Of a stretch of 64,000 nt of DNA, positions 25,973-35,030 are shown piece by piece; the stretch's first letter is position 1; each line of letters begins with the position of its first letter. The position numbers and the translations under genes are program-made. This stretch comes from Halarchaeum grantii (GTDB taxonomy: Archaea; Halobacteriota; Halobacteria; Halobacteriales; Halobacteriaceae): assembly GCF_014647455.2 (NCBI RefSeq), contig NZ_BMPF01000001.1, forward strand, positions 372,001 to 436,000, read 5' to 3'. A model generated the notes under the pieces. It did not search any database. It was not told the DNA's origin and saw nothing but the letters and a program-made list of their open reading frames with translations.

Positions 25973-26158
25973 ATGCCTAACGAGGCCTACGTGCAGTTGC
26001 TCTGCCCCGACTGTAGCAAGCACTGGGAGGAGTCGCCGAAGGACCTCCCGAAACCCGAGAAGAACTACGACTGCCCGGACTGCGGGGCGACCTACCGGAC
26101 GAGCGAGTTCATGCGCACCGAGCGCGATCTGGAGAACCTGAAGCAGCTGCAGTCCTAG
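25973..26158 (+). CDS. Small zinc-binding protein (DUF7836-like)
   Basis: 61 residues: MPNEAYVQLLCPDCSKHWEE, then a second pair CPDCGATYRTSEFMRTERDL. The two CPDC knuckles form a zinc ribbon; a short helix ends the chain. Small proteins with this exact layout are conserved in Halobacteria. Role unknown. The ATG at 25973 is 20 bases after a CCTTTTTTCG T-run. Its stop overlaps the stop of the aIF2-beta gene by four bases. Confidence 0.83.
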   Translation: MPNEAYVQLLCPDCSKHWEESPKDLPKPEKNYDCPDCGATYRTSEFMRTERDLENLKQLQS

Positions 26159-26550
26159 ACGGTCGTCCGAGCACCGCAGGCGTCACACTTCAGCTGCGTG
26201 GTGTCGTCGCGGCGGACGAGGTTCGTGTCCGGCAGCCCGCACTCCGGACAGAGGACGTACTCGTCGACGTACTCGTCGAGCGCCTCGGCGATGCGGTCCT
26301 GTGAGAACTCGCCGGTGAGCCGCACGCGCCCGTTCTCGTCGATCTGCGCCGCCGTCCCGAGGTCGTTCTGGATGAACTGGAGGACGTGGCGCTGACTGCG
26401 GTCGAGACGGTCCAGGGTGTCCTGGAAGTTCTCGTAGAGCGTGAAGTTCCCCTCGGTGCGGACCTTCGGGTCGGGGACGTCGAATCGGGACGCCTCGGCG
26501 GCCTCGGACGACTGCGACATCGCGCGTTCGAGTTGCTCGTCGTATCCCAT
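26155..26550 (-). CDS. Translation initiation factor aIF2, subunit beta
   Basis: 131 residues, the usual length for archaeal aIF2-beta. The central eIF2B/5 domain is seen as KVRTEGNFTLYENFQDTLDR and RHVLQFIQNDLGTAAQIDEN, then RVRLTGEFSQDRIAEALDEY. The C-terminal zinc ribbon uses CPECG and CDACG. The subunit is part of the heterotrimer that brings initiator Met-tRNA to the small ribosomal subunit. A GAGAGTATTACC sequence just upstream on its side is the probable promoter region. Confidence 0.93.
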   Translation of the reverse strand: MGYDEQLERAMSQSSEAAEASRFDVPDPKVRTEGNFTLYENFQDTLDRLDRSQRHVLQFIQNDLGTAAQIDENGRVRLTGEFSQDRIAEALDEYVDEYVLCPECGLPDTNLVRRDDTTQLKCDACGARTTV

Positions 26551-26660
26551 ATGAGAGTATTACCGACGGCGGCGTAAAAGCGTTTCAGGCCGGCCGCCCG
26601 GAGCCACCGCCGTCGTATTCGTCACGGTCTCTAGCACCCGAGAACGCGTGTGTCAACCGT

Positions 26661-26699
26661 TATCAGGATAATACTATAACCCTCCGGGCGATAGGAGGT
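26661..26699 (+). promoter_or_regulatory. Promoter and Shine-Dalgarno site of the UPF0058 gene
   Basis: An A/T box ATACTATAA at about 26668-26676 is followed by GGAGGTG at 26693-26699, seven bases before the ATG at 26706. A clear ribosome-binding site stands out here because most genes in this window appear to lack one. Confidence 0.7.
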
Positions 26700-26705
26700 G
26701 TTGTC

Positions 26706-26948
26706 ATGAAGAAACAGGAGCTCATCCATCTTCACGGGCTTCTCGCAGAGGTAGGGAACTACTACGCGAAGTGTGAAGGCGACATTTCCCTGGCTCTCGA
26801 CGAGTACGAGGAGCTCGGCATCCGACCGACATCGATCCACAAATCGAAGACCGACCACAAGGCTGCTGTTTTCGCGCTGGCCGACGACATCACGACCGCG
26901 ATGGACTCCGAGGAGGCCACGGAGAAAGTCGCGGCTCAGGCCGACTAA
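26706..26948 (+). CDS. UPF0058 family protein
   Basis: 80 residues starting MKKQELIHLHGLLAEVGNYY, the family signature. The rest (DEYEELGIRPTSIHKSKTDH) is also typical. Helical and small; histidines near the start may bind metal. No function is established for the family. It has a strong archaeal promoter and a canonical ribosome-binding site, so it is probably well expressed. Confidence 0.9.
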   Translation: MKKQELIHLHGLLAEVGNYYAKCEGDISLALDEYEELGIRPTSIHKSKTDHKAAVFALADDITTAMDSEEATEKVAAQAD

Positions 26949-27070
26949 CGCCCGACGCGGAGCTGGTCCGCGATCCACGCTGGTACATCGACCACGTAGC
27001 GACCGGTATTATCGACGTGCAACGACCGACACCGACACCCGTTTGAGCGTCCGCCACGGAGTCACGCAGA

Positions 27071-27955
27071 ATGCGATCCGGCTCGGTTCCACTCGTCGAC
27101 CTCCCCGGCGGCTTCGACCTGCAGGCGACGCTGGAGAGCGGACAGACCTACCTCTGGACCCGTGAAGACGGCGAGACGTACGGCGACGCGGCCGCCTACG
27201 GGGGCGACGCGTGGTACAGCACCGTCGTCGACGGCGAGGTAGTGCGCGCCCGCCAGCACGACGGCGCCCTCGAGTGGGAGGCCACGACGGACGCCGAGTC
27301 GCTCCTCTTCGAGCTCCTGCGACTCGACGACGACCTCGACGCGATCCGCGAGGGGGCGAGCGACGACCCCCTCATCGAGGAGGCCTACGAGCGCTACTGG
27401 GGCCTGCGCATCGTCGACGACCCCTTCTTCGGCTGTCTGATCTCCTTCATCTGCTCGGCGCAGATGCGCGTCGAGCGCATCTTCGGGATGCAGGAGTCGC
27501 TGCGCGAGGCGTACGGCGAACGCATCGAGTTCGACGGCGAGACCTACTACGCGTTCCCCACGCCGGAGGCGCTCGCGTCGGCGAGCGAGCAGGACCTCCG
27601 CGAGTTGAGTCTCGGCTATCGGGCGCCCTACGTCGTCCGGAGCGCCGAGCTGGTCGCGAGCGGCGAGCTCACCGAGCGCGACGTCCGGGGCGCCGACTTG
27701 GAGGAGACCCGCGACGCCCTCAAGGGGTTCGTCGGCGTCGGCGACAAGGTGGCGGACTGCGTCGCGCTCTTCTCGCTGGGCGAACTCGAGGCGGTGCCCC
27801 TCGACACGTGGATCCGAACCGCGATCGAGGAGTACTACCCCGAGTGTGCGACCGGGAACTACGCGGACACCTCGCGCGCGATCCGCGAGGCGTTCGGCCC
27901 GAACGCCGGCTACACGCAGACCTACGTCTTTCACCACCTCCGGAATCGCGAGTAG
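27071..27955 (+). CDS. OGG1/AlkA-type DNA glycosylase (8-oxoguanine type)
   Basis: 294 residues of the helix-hairpin-helix-GPD superfamily. The hairpin FVGVGDKVADCVALFSLGEL (220-239) carries the catalytic lysine K226, and the conserved aspartate is D245 in AVPLDTWIRT. The Lys marks it as a bifunctional glycosylase/lyase like OGG1 rather than a monofunctional AlkA enzyme. The N-terminal half has the OGG1-like DLQATLESGQTYLW segment. Likely removes 8-oxoguanine from DNA. It stands alone, with acylphosphatase following. Confidence 0.9.
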   Translation: MRSGSVPLVDLPGGFDLQATLESGQTYLWTREDGETYGDAAAYGGDAWYSTVVDGEVVRARQHDGALEWEATTDAESLLFELLRLDDDLDAIREGASDDPLIEEAYERYWGLRIVDDPFFGCLISFICSAQMRVERIFGMQESLREAYGERIEFDGETYYAFPTPEALASASEQDLRELSLGYRAPYVVRSAELVASGELTERDVRGADLEETRDALKGFVGVGDKVADCVALFSLGELEAVPLDTWIRTAIEEYYPECATGNYADTSRAIREAFGPNAGYTQTYVFHHLRNRE

Positions 27956-28021
27956 GGCAGAACACTTGCAGACCGGGGGTGTCGCCGCGTTCTTTTAGGG
28001 TCGGCCGACGCAAGGGCGGGT

Positions 28022-28306
28022 ATGAGCGAGAGCGAGCGCGTTCGCGCGCACGTCTACGTCAGCGGCACCGTTCAGGGCGTCTATTACCGAGCGAGCACGC
28101 GAGACGCCGCCGAGGAGCGCGGCGTCGACGGCTGGGTGAAGAACCTCGCGGACGGCCGCGTCGAAGCCGTCTTCGAGGGCGCGACGGGGGACGTCGAGGA
28201 ACTGGTCGAGTGGTGCCACACGGGGAGTCGCGCCGCGTCAGTCGCGGACGTCGACGTCGAGTACGGCGACCCGGAGGGCCTCGACGGCTTCGAGGTGCGG
28301 TACTGA
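28022..28306 (+). CDS. acyP: Acylphosphatase
   Basis: 94 residues with the complete acylphosphatase signature: VYVSGTVQGVYYRASTRDAA (Arg in the phosphate loop; here YYRAST replaces the usual FFRxxT) and GWVKNLADGRVEAVFEG with the catalytic Asn. Hydrolyses acyl phosphates such as carbamoyl or 1,3-bisphosphoglycerate. The start ATG lies at 28022 after a TTCTTTTAGGG stretch. It is a single-gene unit followed by the NAD(P)HX repair gene after 46 bases. Confidence 0.94.
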   Translation: MSESERVRAHVYVSGTVQGVYYRASTRDAAEERGVDGWVKNLADGRVEAVFEGATGDVEELVEWCHTGSRAASVADVDVEYGDPEGLDGFEVRY

Positions 28307-28352
28307 GCGCACGGCGGTAGGCTTTAGGGGCGACTCGCGCGAACCACGGCGC

Positions 28353-29792
28353 GTGACCATCACCGCAGCACGGATGGCGGCCGTCGACCGGAACGCGGCC
28401 GCCCTCGACGTCTCGACGAAGCAGTTGATGGAGTCGAGCGGGAACGCGCTCGCCCGCGAGGTCCGCGCCGTCGCCGATAGCGGCGACGAGGTGGCGGTCG
28501 TCGCCGGCCGCGGGAACAACGGCGGGGACGCGTTCGTCGCCGCGCGCTTCCTCGCGGGCGACTACGACGTCACGGTCCACCTCCTCGGCCGCCCGGAAAC
28601 CATCACGACGGAGATCGCGCGCGAGAACTGGGACGCGCTCCGGGCCGCCGAAATCGCGACCGAGCGCGTCCTCGACTCGAACGCGCTCGACCTCGGGAGC
28701 CCGGACGTCGTCATCGACGGCGTGCTCGGAACGGGCGTGACGGGCGCGCCGCGCGAACCCGAGCGCTCGGCCATCGTCGCGACGAACGACGCGGCCGCGA
28801 CGGTGGTGTCGGTGGATGTCCCGTCAGGAGTGGACGCCGACACCGGCGAGGTGGCGGACGTCGCCGTCGAGGCCGACCGCGTCGTCACCTTCCACGCCCT
28901 GAAGCCCGGCCTCGAGGGCCGCGAGGACGTGACGGTCGCGGACATCGGCATCCCGGAGGCCGCCGAGCGCTTCGTCGGCCCCGGCGACCTCCTGTCGCTC
29001 TCGCGCGACCCGCAGGCGCACAAGGGCGACTTCGGGCGCGTGATGGTGATCGGCGGCGGCCCGTACACGGGCGCGCCCGCGCTCTGCGCGCAGGCGGCGC
29101 TCCGGGCGGGCGCGGACCTCGCGTACGTCGCGTGCCCCGACCCCGTCGCGGACGAGGTGCAGGGGTACGCCGAGGACCTCATCGTCGAACCGTACGTCGG
29201 GACGCGCCTCCAACCCGATCACGTCGAGGGCCTCCTCGCGGACGCGGAGGCGCGCGACGTCGTCGTCATCGGGCCCGGTTTGGGTGGCGCGGACGACACG
29301 CTCGACGCCGTCCGGGCGTTCCTCGAAGGGTACGAGGGGAAGGCCGTCGTGGACGCGGACGCCCTGCAGGTCGTGCCGGCGGTGGAGACGGACGCGGAGT
29401 TGGTGTGCACGCCCCACCAGGGCGAGCTCGCGAAGATGGGCGGGCCGCGACGCGACGACTGGGCGGAGCGCGAGACGCTCGTCGCTGAGTTCGCGCGCGA
29501 CCTCGGACAGACGCTCCTCGTGAAGGGCGCGTACGACGTCGTCGCCGACGGCGACGCGACGCGCGTGAACCGGACGGGGAACCCGGGGATGACGGTCGGG
29601 GGGACGGGCGACGTCCTCGCGGGCATCACGGGCGCGCTCTACTCCACGCAGGGCGCCCTCGACGCGGCGGCCATCGCGGCGTACACGAACGGTACTGCGG
29701 GGGACGCCGTCGTCGAGGAGATGGGGTACGGCCTGCTCGCCTCCGACTTACTCGCCGAGATTCCGACGGCGCTCTGGGGTGAGCGACGGTGA
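28353..29792 (+). CDS. Bifunctional NAD(P)HX epimerase/dehydratase
   Basis: Repairs hydrated NADH/NADPH. 479 residues with two fused domains. The N-terminal epimerase (YjeF_N, 1-210) shows VAVVAGRGNNGGDAFVAARF, DGVLGTGVTGAPREP and VVSVDVPSGVDADTGEV. The C-terminal ADP-dependent dehydratase (YjeF_C, 225-475) shows KGDFGRVMVIGGGPYTGAPA, TPHQGELAKM and NPGMTVGGTGDVLAGITGAL. Start is GTG, giving MTITAARMAAVD. Its stop overlaps the moaC start by four bases. Confidence 0.94.
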   Translation: MTITAARMAAVDRNAAALDVSTKQLMESSGNALAREVRAVADSGDEVAVVAGRGNNGGDAFVAARFLAGDYDVTVHLLGRPETITTEIARENWDALRAAEIATERVLDSNALDLGSPDVVIDGVLGTGVTGAPREPERSAIVATNDAAATVVSVDVPSGVDADTGEVADVAVEADRVVTFHALKPGLEGREDVTVADIGIPEAAERFVGPGDLLSLSRDPQAHKGDFGRVMVIGGGPYTGAPALCAQAALRAGADLAYVACPDPVADEVQGYAEDLIVEPYVGTRLQPDHVEGLLADAEARDVVVIGPGLGGADDTLDAVRAFLEGYEGKAVVDADALQVVPAVETDAELVCTPHQGELAKMGGPRRDDWAERETLVAEFARDLGQTLLVKGAYDVVADGDATRVNRTGNPGMTVGGTGDVLAGITGALYSTQGALDAAAIAAYTNGTAGDAVVEEMGYGLLASDLLAEIPTALWGERR

Positions 29793-30313
29793 GCGACGAC
29801 CGTGAGGGCGCGAGCGCCGACGAGGCGGCCGGCGCGTCCGAGGAGCTGACCCACACCACCGAGGACGGCGACGTGCAGATGGTGGACGTCGGCGCGAAGG
29901 AGCGGACGGCGCGTCGGGCGGTCGCGCGCGGCGAGATCCGCCTCGACGAGTCGACCGTCGAGGCGATCCGCGCCGACGAAATCGGGAAGGGCGACGTGCT
30001 CACGACGGCGCGCATCGGCGCGGTTCAGGCGGTCAAGCACACGTGGGAGACGATCCCGATGTGCCACCAGATCCCGATCACGAACGTCGACACGGACTTC
30101 GACGTCCGCGCCGACCGCGTCGTCCTCGACGTCGCCGTCGAGACCACCGGGAAGACCGGCTGCGAGATGGAGGCCCTAGAGGGCGTGACGACCGGACTGA
30201 ACGTCGTCTGGGACATGGTGAAGGCCGCAGAGAAGGACGCCGAAGGGCAGTATCCGGGCACCGCCATCGAGGGCGTCGAAGTCGTCTCGAAGGAGAAGCG
30301 CGCGCTCGACTAG
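29789..30313 (+). CDS. moaC: Cyclic pyranopterin monophosphate synthase
   Basis: Second half of the first step in molybdopterin synthesis: forms cPMP from the MoaA product. 174 residues with a GTG start overlapping the upstream gene (GTGA). Signatures are MVDVGAKERTARRAVARGEI, TIPMCHQIPIT (with the catalytic His) and KTGCEMEALEGVTTGLNVVW. The first 30 residues are an acidic extension. Co-transcription with the NAD(P)HX gene is likely from the overlap. No other mo- genes lie in the window. Confidence 0.95.
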   Translation: MSDDREGASADEAAGASEELTHTTEDGDVQMVDVGAKERTARRAVARGEIRLDESTVEAIRADEIGKGDVLTTARIGAVQAVKHTWETIPMCHQIPITNVDTDFDVRADRVVLDVAVETTGKTGCEMEALEGVTTGLNVVWDMVKAAEKDAEGQYPGTAIEGVEVVSKEKRALD

Positions 30314-30951
30314 GCGGCGTCGCGTCGCGCGTCGCTCGGCGCGTCCCGGCCCCCGTCGAGGCAGTACCACGCGAGGGCGAGCGCGCCGAGCGAGAGGAGC
30401 GGCGTCACCCACGGGAGCGGTCCCGTCCCCGCGACCTGCAGGTGCGGGTGGAGGTCGAAGGCGTAGTCCGCGACGTCGTTCGCGAGGAACCAGAGCGCGG
30501 TCACGCCGAGCGCGAGCCGGCTCGTCCGCCCGTAGTAGGGGAGGAGGAAGGCCTCGCCAACCATCACGAGGTGCGTGAAGAGGATGCCCCAGTAGTCCCA
30601 GGCGTGCGGGTAGTACGCGGTGAAGAAGTAGTTGAGCGTGAACGCCGTCCAGAGCCCGTACTTCACCATCGAGGCGAACGCGAGCGTCGTGAGCGTGTCG
30701 AGGAACGGCGTCGAGGGGTAGTCGGCGCGTCCGACGCCCCAGAGCGTGAGGAGGCTCGCCGTCATCCAGACGAGCGCGAGCGGGCTGTCGACGACGAGGG
30801 GCCACTCGAGGACGAAGTGCTCTGGCAGTTGCGGGAGGTAGAAGTTCAGCCCGATGAGGATGCCGAGCGCGTTCACGCAGAGGAGGAGGAAGCGCGAGAG
30901 CCCGACGTCGAGATAGGGGAGGGCGACGCGCTCCGGGAGGATGGTCCGCAT
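30310..30951 (-). CDS. DUF1405 family integral membrane protein
   Basis: 213 residues with about six transmembrane helices. DUF1405 features are the N-terminal LLLCVNALGILIGLNFYLPQ helix, WPLVVDSPLALVWMTASLL, KYGLWTAFTLNYFFT and the WGILFTHLVMVGEAFLLPYY segment. Function unknown. It converges on moaC, the stops overlapping by four bases. It lies downstream of hflX on the same strand. Confidence 0.9.
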   Translation of the reverse strand: MRTILPERVALPYLDVGLSRFLLLCVNALGILIGLNFYLPQLPEHFVLEWPLVVDSPLALVWMTASLLTLWGVGRADYPSTPFLDTLTTLAFASMVKYGLWTAFTLNYFFTAYYPHAWDYWGILFTHLVMVGEAFLLPYYGRTSRLALGVTALWFLANDVADYAFDLHPHLQVAGTGPLPWVTPLLSLGALALAWYCLDGGRDAPSDARRDAA

Positions 30952-30996
30952 ACGCCGGCGTACGGCGGGCGCGCTTGTAACCGTTCCCGACTCCGC

Positions 30997-32301
30997 TCAG
31001 GCGGACGCGAGCTCGCTCGCCTTCGCGCGCGACTGCTCGATGACCTTCGGGCGCGCCTCGAACTCCACGACGACCTCCTCGTCGCCGTACGTGACCTCCT
31101 CGACGGAGGCGTTGTCGTGCACCCACGAGACGACGCTCATCGTCTCCTCCGTCATCGGGAGGACGAGACGCTCGCGCTCGCGGCGCGGGAGCGCGTAGTC
31201 GACGCGCTCGCGCAACTCGTCGAGGCCGACCTCCGTGAGGGCGCTCACCGCGATCGGGTTCGGCGCGAGCGCCGAGAGCGCCTCGCGCTTCTCGGCGAGT
31301 TCGTCGTCGGGCACCCGGTCGACCTTGTTGAAGACGGTGAGGATCGGCGCTTCGTTGCGCTCGTAGAGCGTGTCGTGGGAGGTCGCGAGCTTCTCGCGGA
31401 TCTCCTCGACGGGCTCGCTCGCGTCCACGACGAGCAGGACGAGGTCGGCCTGATAGACCGAGTCGAGCGTCGACTTGAACGACTCCACGAGCCAGTGCGG
31501 GAGGTCGCTGATGAAGCCGACGGTGTCCGTGAGGAGGACGTCGCGCTCGTCGATGTCCATCCGGCGCGTCGTCGTGCCGAGCGTCGTGAAGAGCTCGTCG
31601 CGGGACTCCGCCGTCGTCTCGAGGTCGGGATGGAGCGACTCGTTCTCGTCGAGGTCGAGGTCGTCGGCGAGCGCACGCATCAGCGTCGACTTCCCCGCGC
31701 TCGTGTAGCCCGCGAGCGCCACGAGGTCGAAGCCGGACTCGCGGCGCTGCTCACGGCGGTGGCGCTCGGTCGTCTCGATGTTCTCGAGCTCGTCGCGGAT
31801 ACGCGATATCTGGGCCTTGATGTCCTGCTCGCGCGACTCGTCGTACTCCCCGAGCCCCATGAAGCCGGGGCGCTCGTCGCGCTTCGCGAGGCTCGCCTTC
31901 GCCTCCGCGCGCGGGAGCTCGTAGCGGAGTTCCGCGAGCTCGACCTGGAGTTGGGCCTTGCGCGTCTGCGCGCGCTGGCCGAATATCTCGAGGATGAGCG
32001 TGAAGCGGTCCATCACCTCGGTGCCGTCCGGGAGGTGGCCGCCGAGGTTGAACCGCTGGTAGGGGCCGAGACGGTTGTCGAAGACGACGGTGTCCGCGCC
32101 GGTGTCGGCGACGCGCGTCGCGAGCTCCGCGACCTTCCCCTCGCCGAGCTGGAGGGCGGGGTCGGCCGTTCGGCTCTGCGTCACCTCGCCCGCGACCTCG
32201 TAGCCGGCGGCGCGGACGAGCTCGGTGATTTCGTCCGTGTCGGGCTCCCCGTCGTCGACGCGCTTCGCGACGACGACGGTGCCGGTAGTTGCGCCTGTCA
32301 C
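30997..32301 (-). CDS. hflX: GTPase HflX
   Basis: 434 residues, starting GTG. The N-terminal HflX domain contains QLGEGKVAEL and VFDNRLGPYQRFNL, and a coiled-coil (ELRYELPRAEAKASLAKRDE) leads to the G domain. G1 is AGYTSAGKSTL (about 195), G3 DTVGFISDLPHWLV, G4 NKVD. HflX binds the ribosome, splits stalled or stress-affected 70S particles in bacteria, and has a less defined role in archaea. It is divergent from FUN14. Confidence 0.94.
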   Translation of the reverse strand: MTGATTGTVVVAKRVDDGEPDTDEITELVRAAGYEVAGEVTQSRTADPALQLGEGKVAELATRVADTGADTVVFDNRLGPYQRFNLGGHLPDGTEVMDRFTLILEIFGQRAQTRKAQLQVELAELRYELPRAEAKASLAKRDERPGFMGLGEYDESREQDIKAQISRIRDELENIETTERHRREQRRESGFDLVALAGYTSAGKSTLMRALADDLDLDENESLHPDLETTAESRDELFTTLGTTTRRMDIDERDVLLTDTVGFISDLPHWLVESFKSTLDSVYQADLVLLVVDASEPVEEIREKLATSHDTLYERNEAPILTVFNKVDRVPDDELAEKREALSALAPNPIAVSALTEVGLDELRERVDYALPRRERERLVLPMTEETMSVVSWVHDNASVEEVTYGDEEVVVEFEARPKVIEQSRAKASELASA

Positions 32302-32412
32302 TCACGGGACGGTACGGTCCGAGTCCACTTAAGCCCAATCCGTGGTCGAGGCCGATCCACGGCCGTCGAGGCCTCCACAAGAGTGATGCCGGGCGGAGAC
32401 CACGGTTCGGAC

Positions 32413-32733
32413 ATGGCTATCGACCTCGATCCACAACAACTCGGCCTGCAGTTCGGGTCGGGCGCCGTCATCGGCGGCATCGTCGGGTTCGCGGCGAAGA
32501 AGGTCGCGAAACTCATCGCCGTCCTCATCGGCATCGAGCTCGCGCTCTTCGCGTTCCTCGAATCGCGCGGTATCCTCACCGTGAAGTGGGACCGCCTCAC
32601 CGCCGGCCTCGTGCAGGCGAGTCAGGACGCCGCCTCGCAGACGCCCCCGTCGTGGCTCATGACCATCCTCTCCACGCTCTCGGTCTCCGCCGGGTTCAGC
32701 GGCGGCTTCCTCGTCGGCTTCCGGAAGGGATAA
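32413..32733 (+). CDS. FUN14 family membrane protein
   Basis: 106 residues. Two hydrophobic glycine-rich segments (GSGAVIGGIVGFAAKKVAKL followed by IAVLIGIELALFAF, and STLSVSAGFSGGFLVGFRKG) match the FUN14 domain. In eukaryotes the family is a mitochondrial mitophagy receptor; the archaeal role is unknown. Two in-frame ATGs exist (32386 and 32413). The second is used because MAIDLDPQQLGLQFG is the pattern seen in related proteins. Confidence 0.86.
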   Translation: MAIDLDPQQLGLQFGSGAVIGGIVGFAAKKVAKLIAVLIGIELALFAFLESRGILTVKWDRLTAGLVQASQDAASQTPPSWLMTILSTLSVSAGFSGGFLVGFRKG

Positions 32734-32760
32734 CGGCCCGTTCTCGACGCCGTCGCGACG

Positions 32761-33486
32761 TTATCGCGTGCTGAGTTCGTCCTTCTCCTTGATGACTTGC
32801 GTCTCGCCCTCTCCGCTCGTCACCTCCGCGACGAGGTCGTAGAGGTCGTTGCGCATCCCGGCGGGGAACGTGAGGACGCCGACCCACGACCCGTCGGACT
32901 GCCACTCCTCGCGTTCGAGGTCGCCGAACTCGCGGATCTGGGCCTGCCCGGAGCCGGCGTAGTCGGCGGGGAGGTTGACCGCGACCGTCACCTCCTCGAA
33001 GCGGATGGGGATGACCGGCCGCAGGGCGTCGAGCGCGTCGTCGACCTGCGACTCGACGGGCTCCATCGGGTCGACGGTGAACCCCGCCTGCTCGAGGGCG
33101 GACTCGATGCGCTCGGGCGGGTGGGGCGCGTTGTCCATCTGCGGGTTGACCGCGTTGCGCGCGATGGTGTTGATGAGCTGTTTGCGCTTTCGTTCCTGCA
33201 TCTCCGCGCGCTGCTCGGCCGTGATCTGGATCTCCCCGCGCTCGATGACCTCCGGGATGATCTCCATCGGGTCGGTCGTCCCGAAGACCTCCTCCAAGTC
33301 CTCCTCGGCGGGGCGGTCGCCACGCGAGGCGTTCTCGAAGACGTCGCGCGCGGCGATGACGTCCTCGAGTTCGCCCTCGAACTCGCCGCGCTTGATCGCG
33401 AGCGCGGCGTCCGGGTCGACCAGTACCTCGAAGCGTTCGCCGTGTGACTCCAAGCGCGCCGTCACGGCTTCGTCGAGCGAAATCAT
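32761..33486 (-). CDS. Ribosome assembly protein SBDS
   Basis: Archaeal orthologue of Shwachman-Bodian-Diamond protein, which in eukaryotes releases eIF6 from the 60S subunit. 241 residues with the three-domain layout: [20 protein letters not shown] followed by [15 protein letters not shown] (FYSH), [20 protein letters not shown] (helical hinge) and a C-terminal ferredoxin-like part with GAGQAQI-type residues ([11 protein letters not shown]). It belongs to the archaeal RNase P/proteasome gene cluster and lies downstream of psmA after a 275-base structured spacer. Confidence 0.94.
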   Translation of the reverse strand: MISLDEAVTARLESHGERFEVLVDPDAALAIKRGEFEGELEDVIAARDVFENASRGDRPAEEDLEEVFGTTDPMEIIPEVIERGEIQITAEQRAEMQERKRKQLINTIARNAVNPQMDNAPHPPERIESALEQAGFTVDPMEPVESQVDDALDALRPVIPIRFEEVTVAVNLPADYAGSGQAQIREFGDLEREEWQSDGSWVGVLTFPAGMRNDLYDLVAEVTSGEGETQVIKEKDELSTR

Positions 33487-33761
33487 GTCCGACAGTTGCG
33501 GCGGACGGTTGAAGGCCTTTCCGGGGACACCGTGGGTCCGAGCATCGCGAGGAACCACGGAATCGCGAGCGGTGGCGAGACGCGGAGCGTCTCGCTCGAA
33601 ACCAGCACGCGGGGCGTGCCGGTGACGGGGCGCGACGAGCGACCCGCGAGCGTGCGACCCCGAGTAACGTGAACCCCGAGCACCGCGAGGACTCACGAGC
33701 CCGCGACGTGGGAGAGCCGTGACTGGGCGGGCGTGAAAAAGCGGGGAGGTAGAGTGGGTCG
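33487..33761 (-). other. Structured spacer between psmA and SBDS genes
   Basis: No gene is supported here. Two perfect hairpins are visible: GAGACGC/GCGTCTC (33577-33593, 3-base loop) and GCACGC/GCGTGC (33605-33619, 3-base loop). The rest is repetitive in GCGAG and CCCGAG words. It could be a transcript-processing or termination region of the minus-strand unit, and must also hold any SBDS promoter. Confidence 0.5.
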
Positions 33762-34544
33762 CTATTCGGCGGACTCGTCGTCGGAGGCCGCGTCGTCGGA
33801 CTCCTCGTCCTCGTCGGCGAGGAGGTCGTTGGACTCGAGGTACTCCTCGATCTCGTCGTTCGTGAGTTCGATGAAGGACTCGGTCTCCGCGTCGACGGTG
33901 GCGACGCCGATACCCTCGGGGGTGAGACCCTCCTCGTGGACCTGACCGAGGCCGGAGAGCGCGATGCCGACGGCCTCGTCGAGCGCGAGCTCGGTGCTGA
34001 AGTTGTCCTCGAGGTACTGCTGGATGTCGTCGCGCCCGGAGCCGATGGCGAGCGCCTTCCACTCGTTCGGCGTGCCGGAGGGGTCCGTCTCGTAGAGGCG
34101 GGGTTCGCCGTTCTCGATGCCGCCGATGAGGAGCGCGACGCCGAACGGACGCGCACCGCCGACCTGCGTGTACTGCTGGATGTGGTCGGTGATGTCCTTC
34201 GTCAGGCTCTCGACGCCGATCGGCTCGTTGTAGCGCACGCGGTTGACCTGCGCGTCGCGGCGCGCGAAGTCGATGAGCTGGCGCGCGTCCGCGACGTGGC
34301 CCGCGGAGGCGATGCCGATGTGGTTGTCCGCCTTGTGGATCTTCTCGACGCTCGTCTCCTCCATGAGGGGCGAGCGGATGCGCTTGTCGACGACGAGCAC
34401 GACGCCGTCCTTCGCGCGGATGCCGATGGAGGCCGAGCCGCGCTTGACGGCTTCACGCGCGTACTCGACCTGGTAGAGTCGGCCGTCGGGCGAGAAGATA
34501 GTGATACCTCGGTCGTACGCCTGCTGTTGGGCTTGACCTTGCAT
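33762..34544 (-). CDS. psmA: Proteasome subunit alpha
   Basis: Alpha-type subunit of the 20S core particle; forms the gated outer rings. 260 residues. The alpha-subunit signature [20 protein letters not shown] is at residues 10-29. The body has [20 protein letters not shown] and [14 protein letters not shown]. The C-terminal 40 residues are a very acidic tail ([17 protein letters not shown]) typical of haloarchaeal paralogues. It begins 6 bases after the rnp2 stop, so it is in the same operon as RNase P genes. Confidence 0.96.
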   Translation of the reverse strand: MQGQAQQQAYDRGITIFSPDGRLYQVEYAREAVKRGSASIGIRAKDGVVLVVDKRIRSPLMEETSVEKIHKADNHIGIASAGHVADARQLIDFARRDAQVNRVRYNEPIGVESLTKDITDHIQQYTQVGGARPFGVALLIGGIENGEPRLYETDPSGTPNEWKALAIGSGRDDIQQYLEDNFSTELALDEAVGIALSGLGQVHEEGLTPEGIGVATVDAETESFIELTNDEIEEYLESNDLLADEDEESDDAASDDESAE

Positions 34545-34550
34545 GTTGTG

Positions 34551-35030
34551 TCACTCCAAATCAGAGCGAGTCGCGCCCACGAAGCCACCATCGCACTCGA
34601 CGTCGACGAGACCGTCACGGGCGACGGCCCGCCGGGTGGCGTTCCTGAACACGACGTCTTCCTCTGTCGAATTTTGTCCCGCGCGTCCTAAATACCTTTC
34701 CTCACCGGCACGTACCGTGCCCGAGACGCCGCGCACGTGGACGCCGAGGGGGTCGTCGCGCACCGAGTCGACGCACGCGAGCGCGGCGCGCGCCTCCTCG
34801 ACGTGCTCGCGGCGCGCGCGCACGACGGCCTCGCCTTGCCCGTCGTCGAACTCGTAGGAGAGCACGCGCAGGTCGGCGTCCGCGCTCGTCGCGTCGCCGT
34901 GGAGGTTCTGCGCGGCGAACCAGACGCTGCGCTGGAAGTCCCGGCGGGAGACGTCCGCGTCCGGCCACGCCTCGATGCCGACGAGGAGGTAGCGCCAGCG
35001 CGGGCGCAGGTGCTTCGGGAGGTGTTTCAT
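34551..35030 (-). CDS. rnp2: Ribonuclease P protein component 2 (Pop5/Rpp14 family)
   Basis: Protein subunit of archaeal RNase P, which removes tRNA 5' leaders. 159 residues beginning MKHLPKHLRPRWRYLLVGIE, the family's start. The middle (FQRSVWFAAQNLHGDATSAD) and GEAVVRARREHVEEARAALA match Pop5. Its ATG overlaps the methyltransferase stop by four bases. The chain rnp3, methyltransferase, rnp2, psmA forms one tight transcription unit. Confidence 0.94.
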   Translation of the reverse strand: MKHLPKHLRPRWRYLLVGIEAWPDADVSRRDFQRSVWFAAQNLHGDATSADADLRVLSYEFDDGQGEAVVRARREHVEEARAALACVDSVRDDPLGVHVRGVSGTVRAGEERYLGRAGQNSTEEDVVFRNATRRAVARDGLVDVECDGGFVGATRSDLE

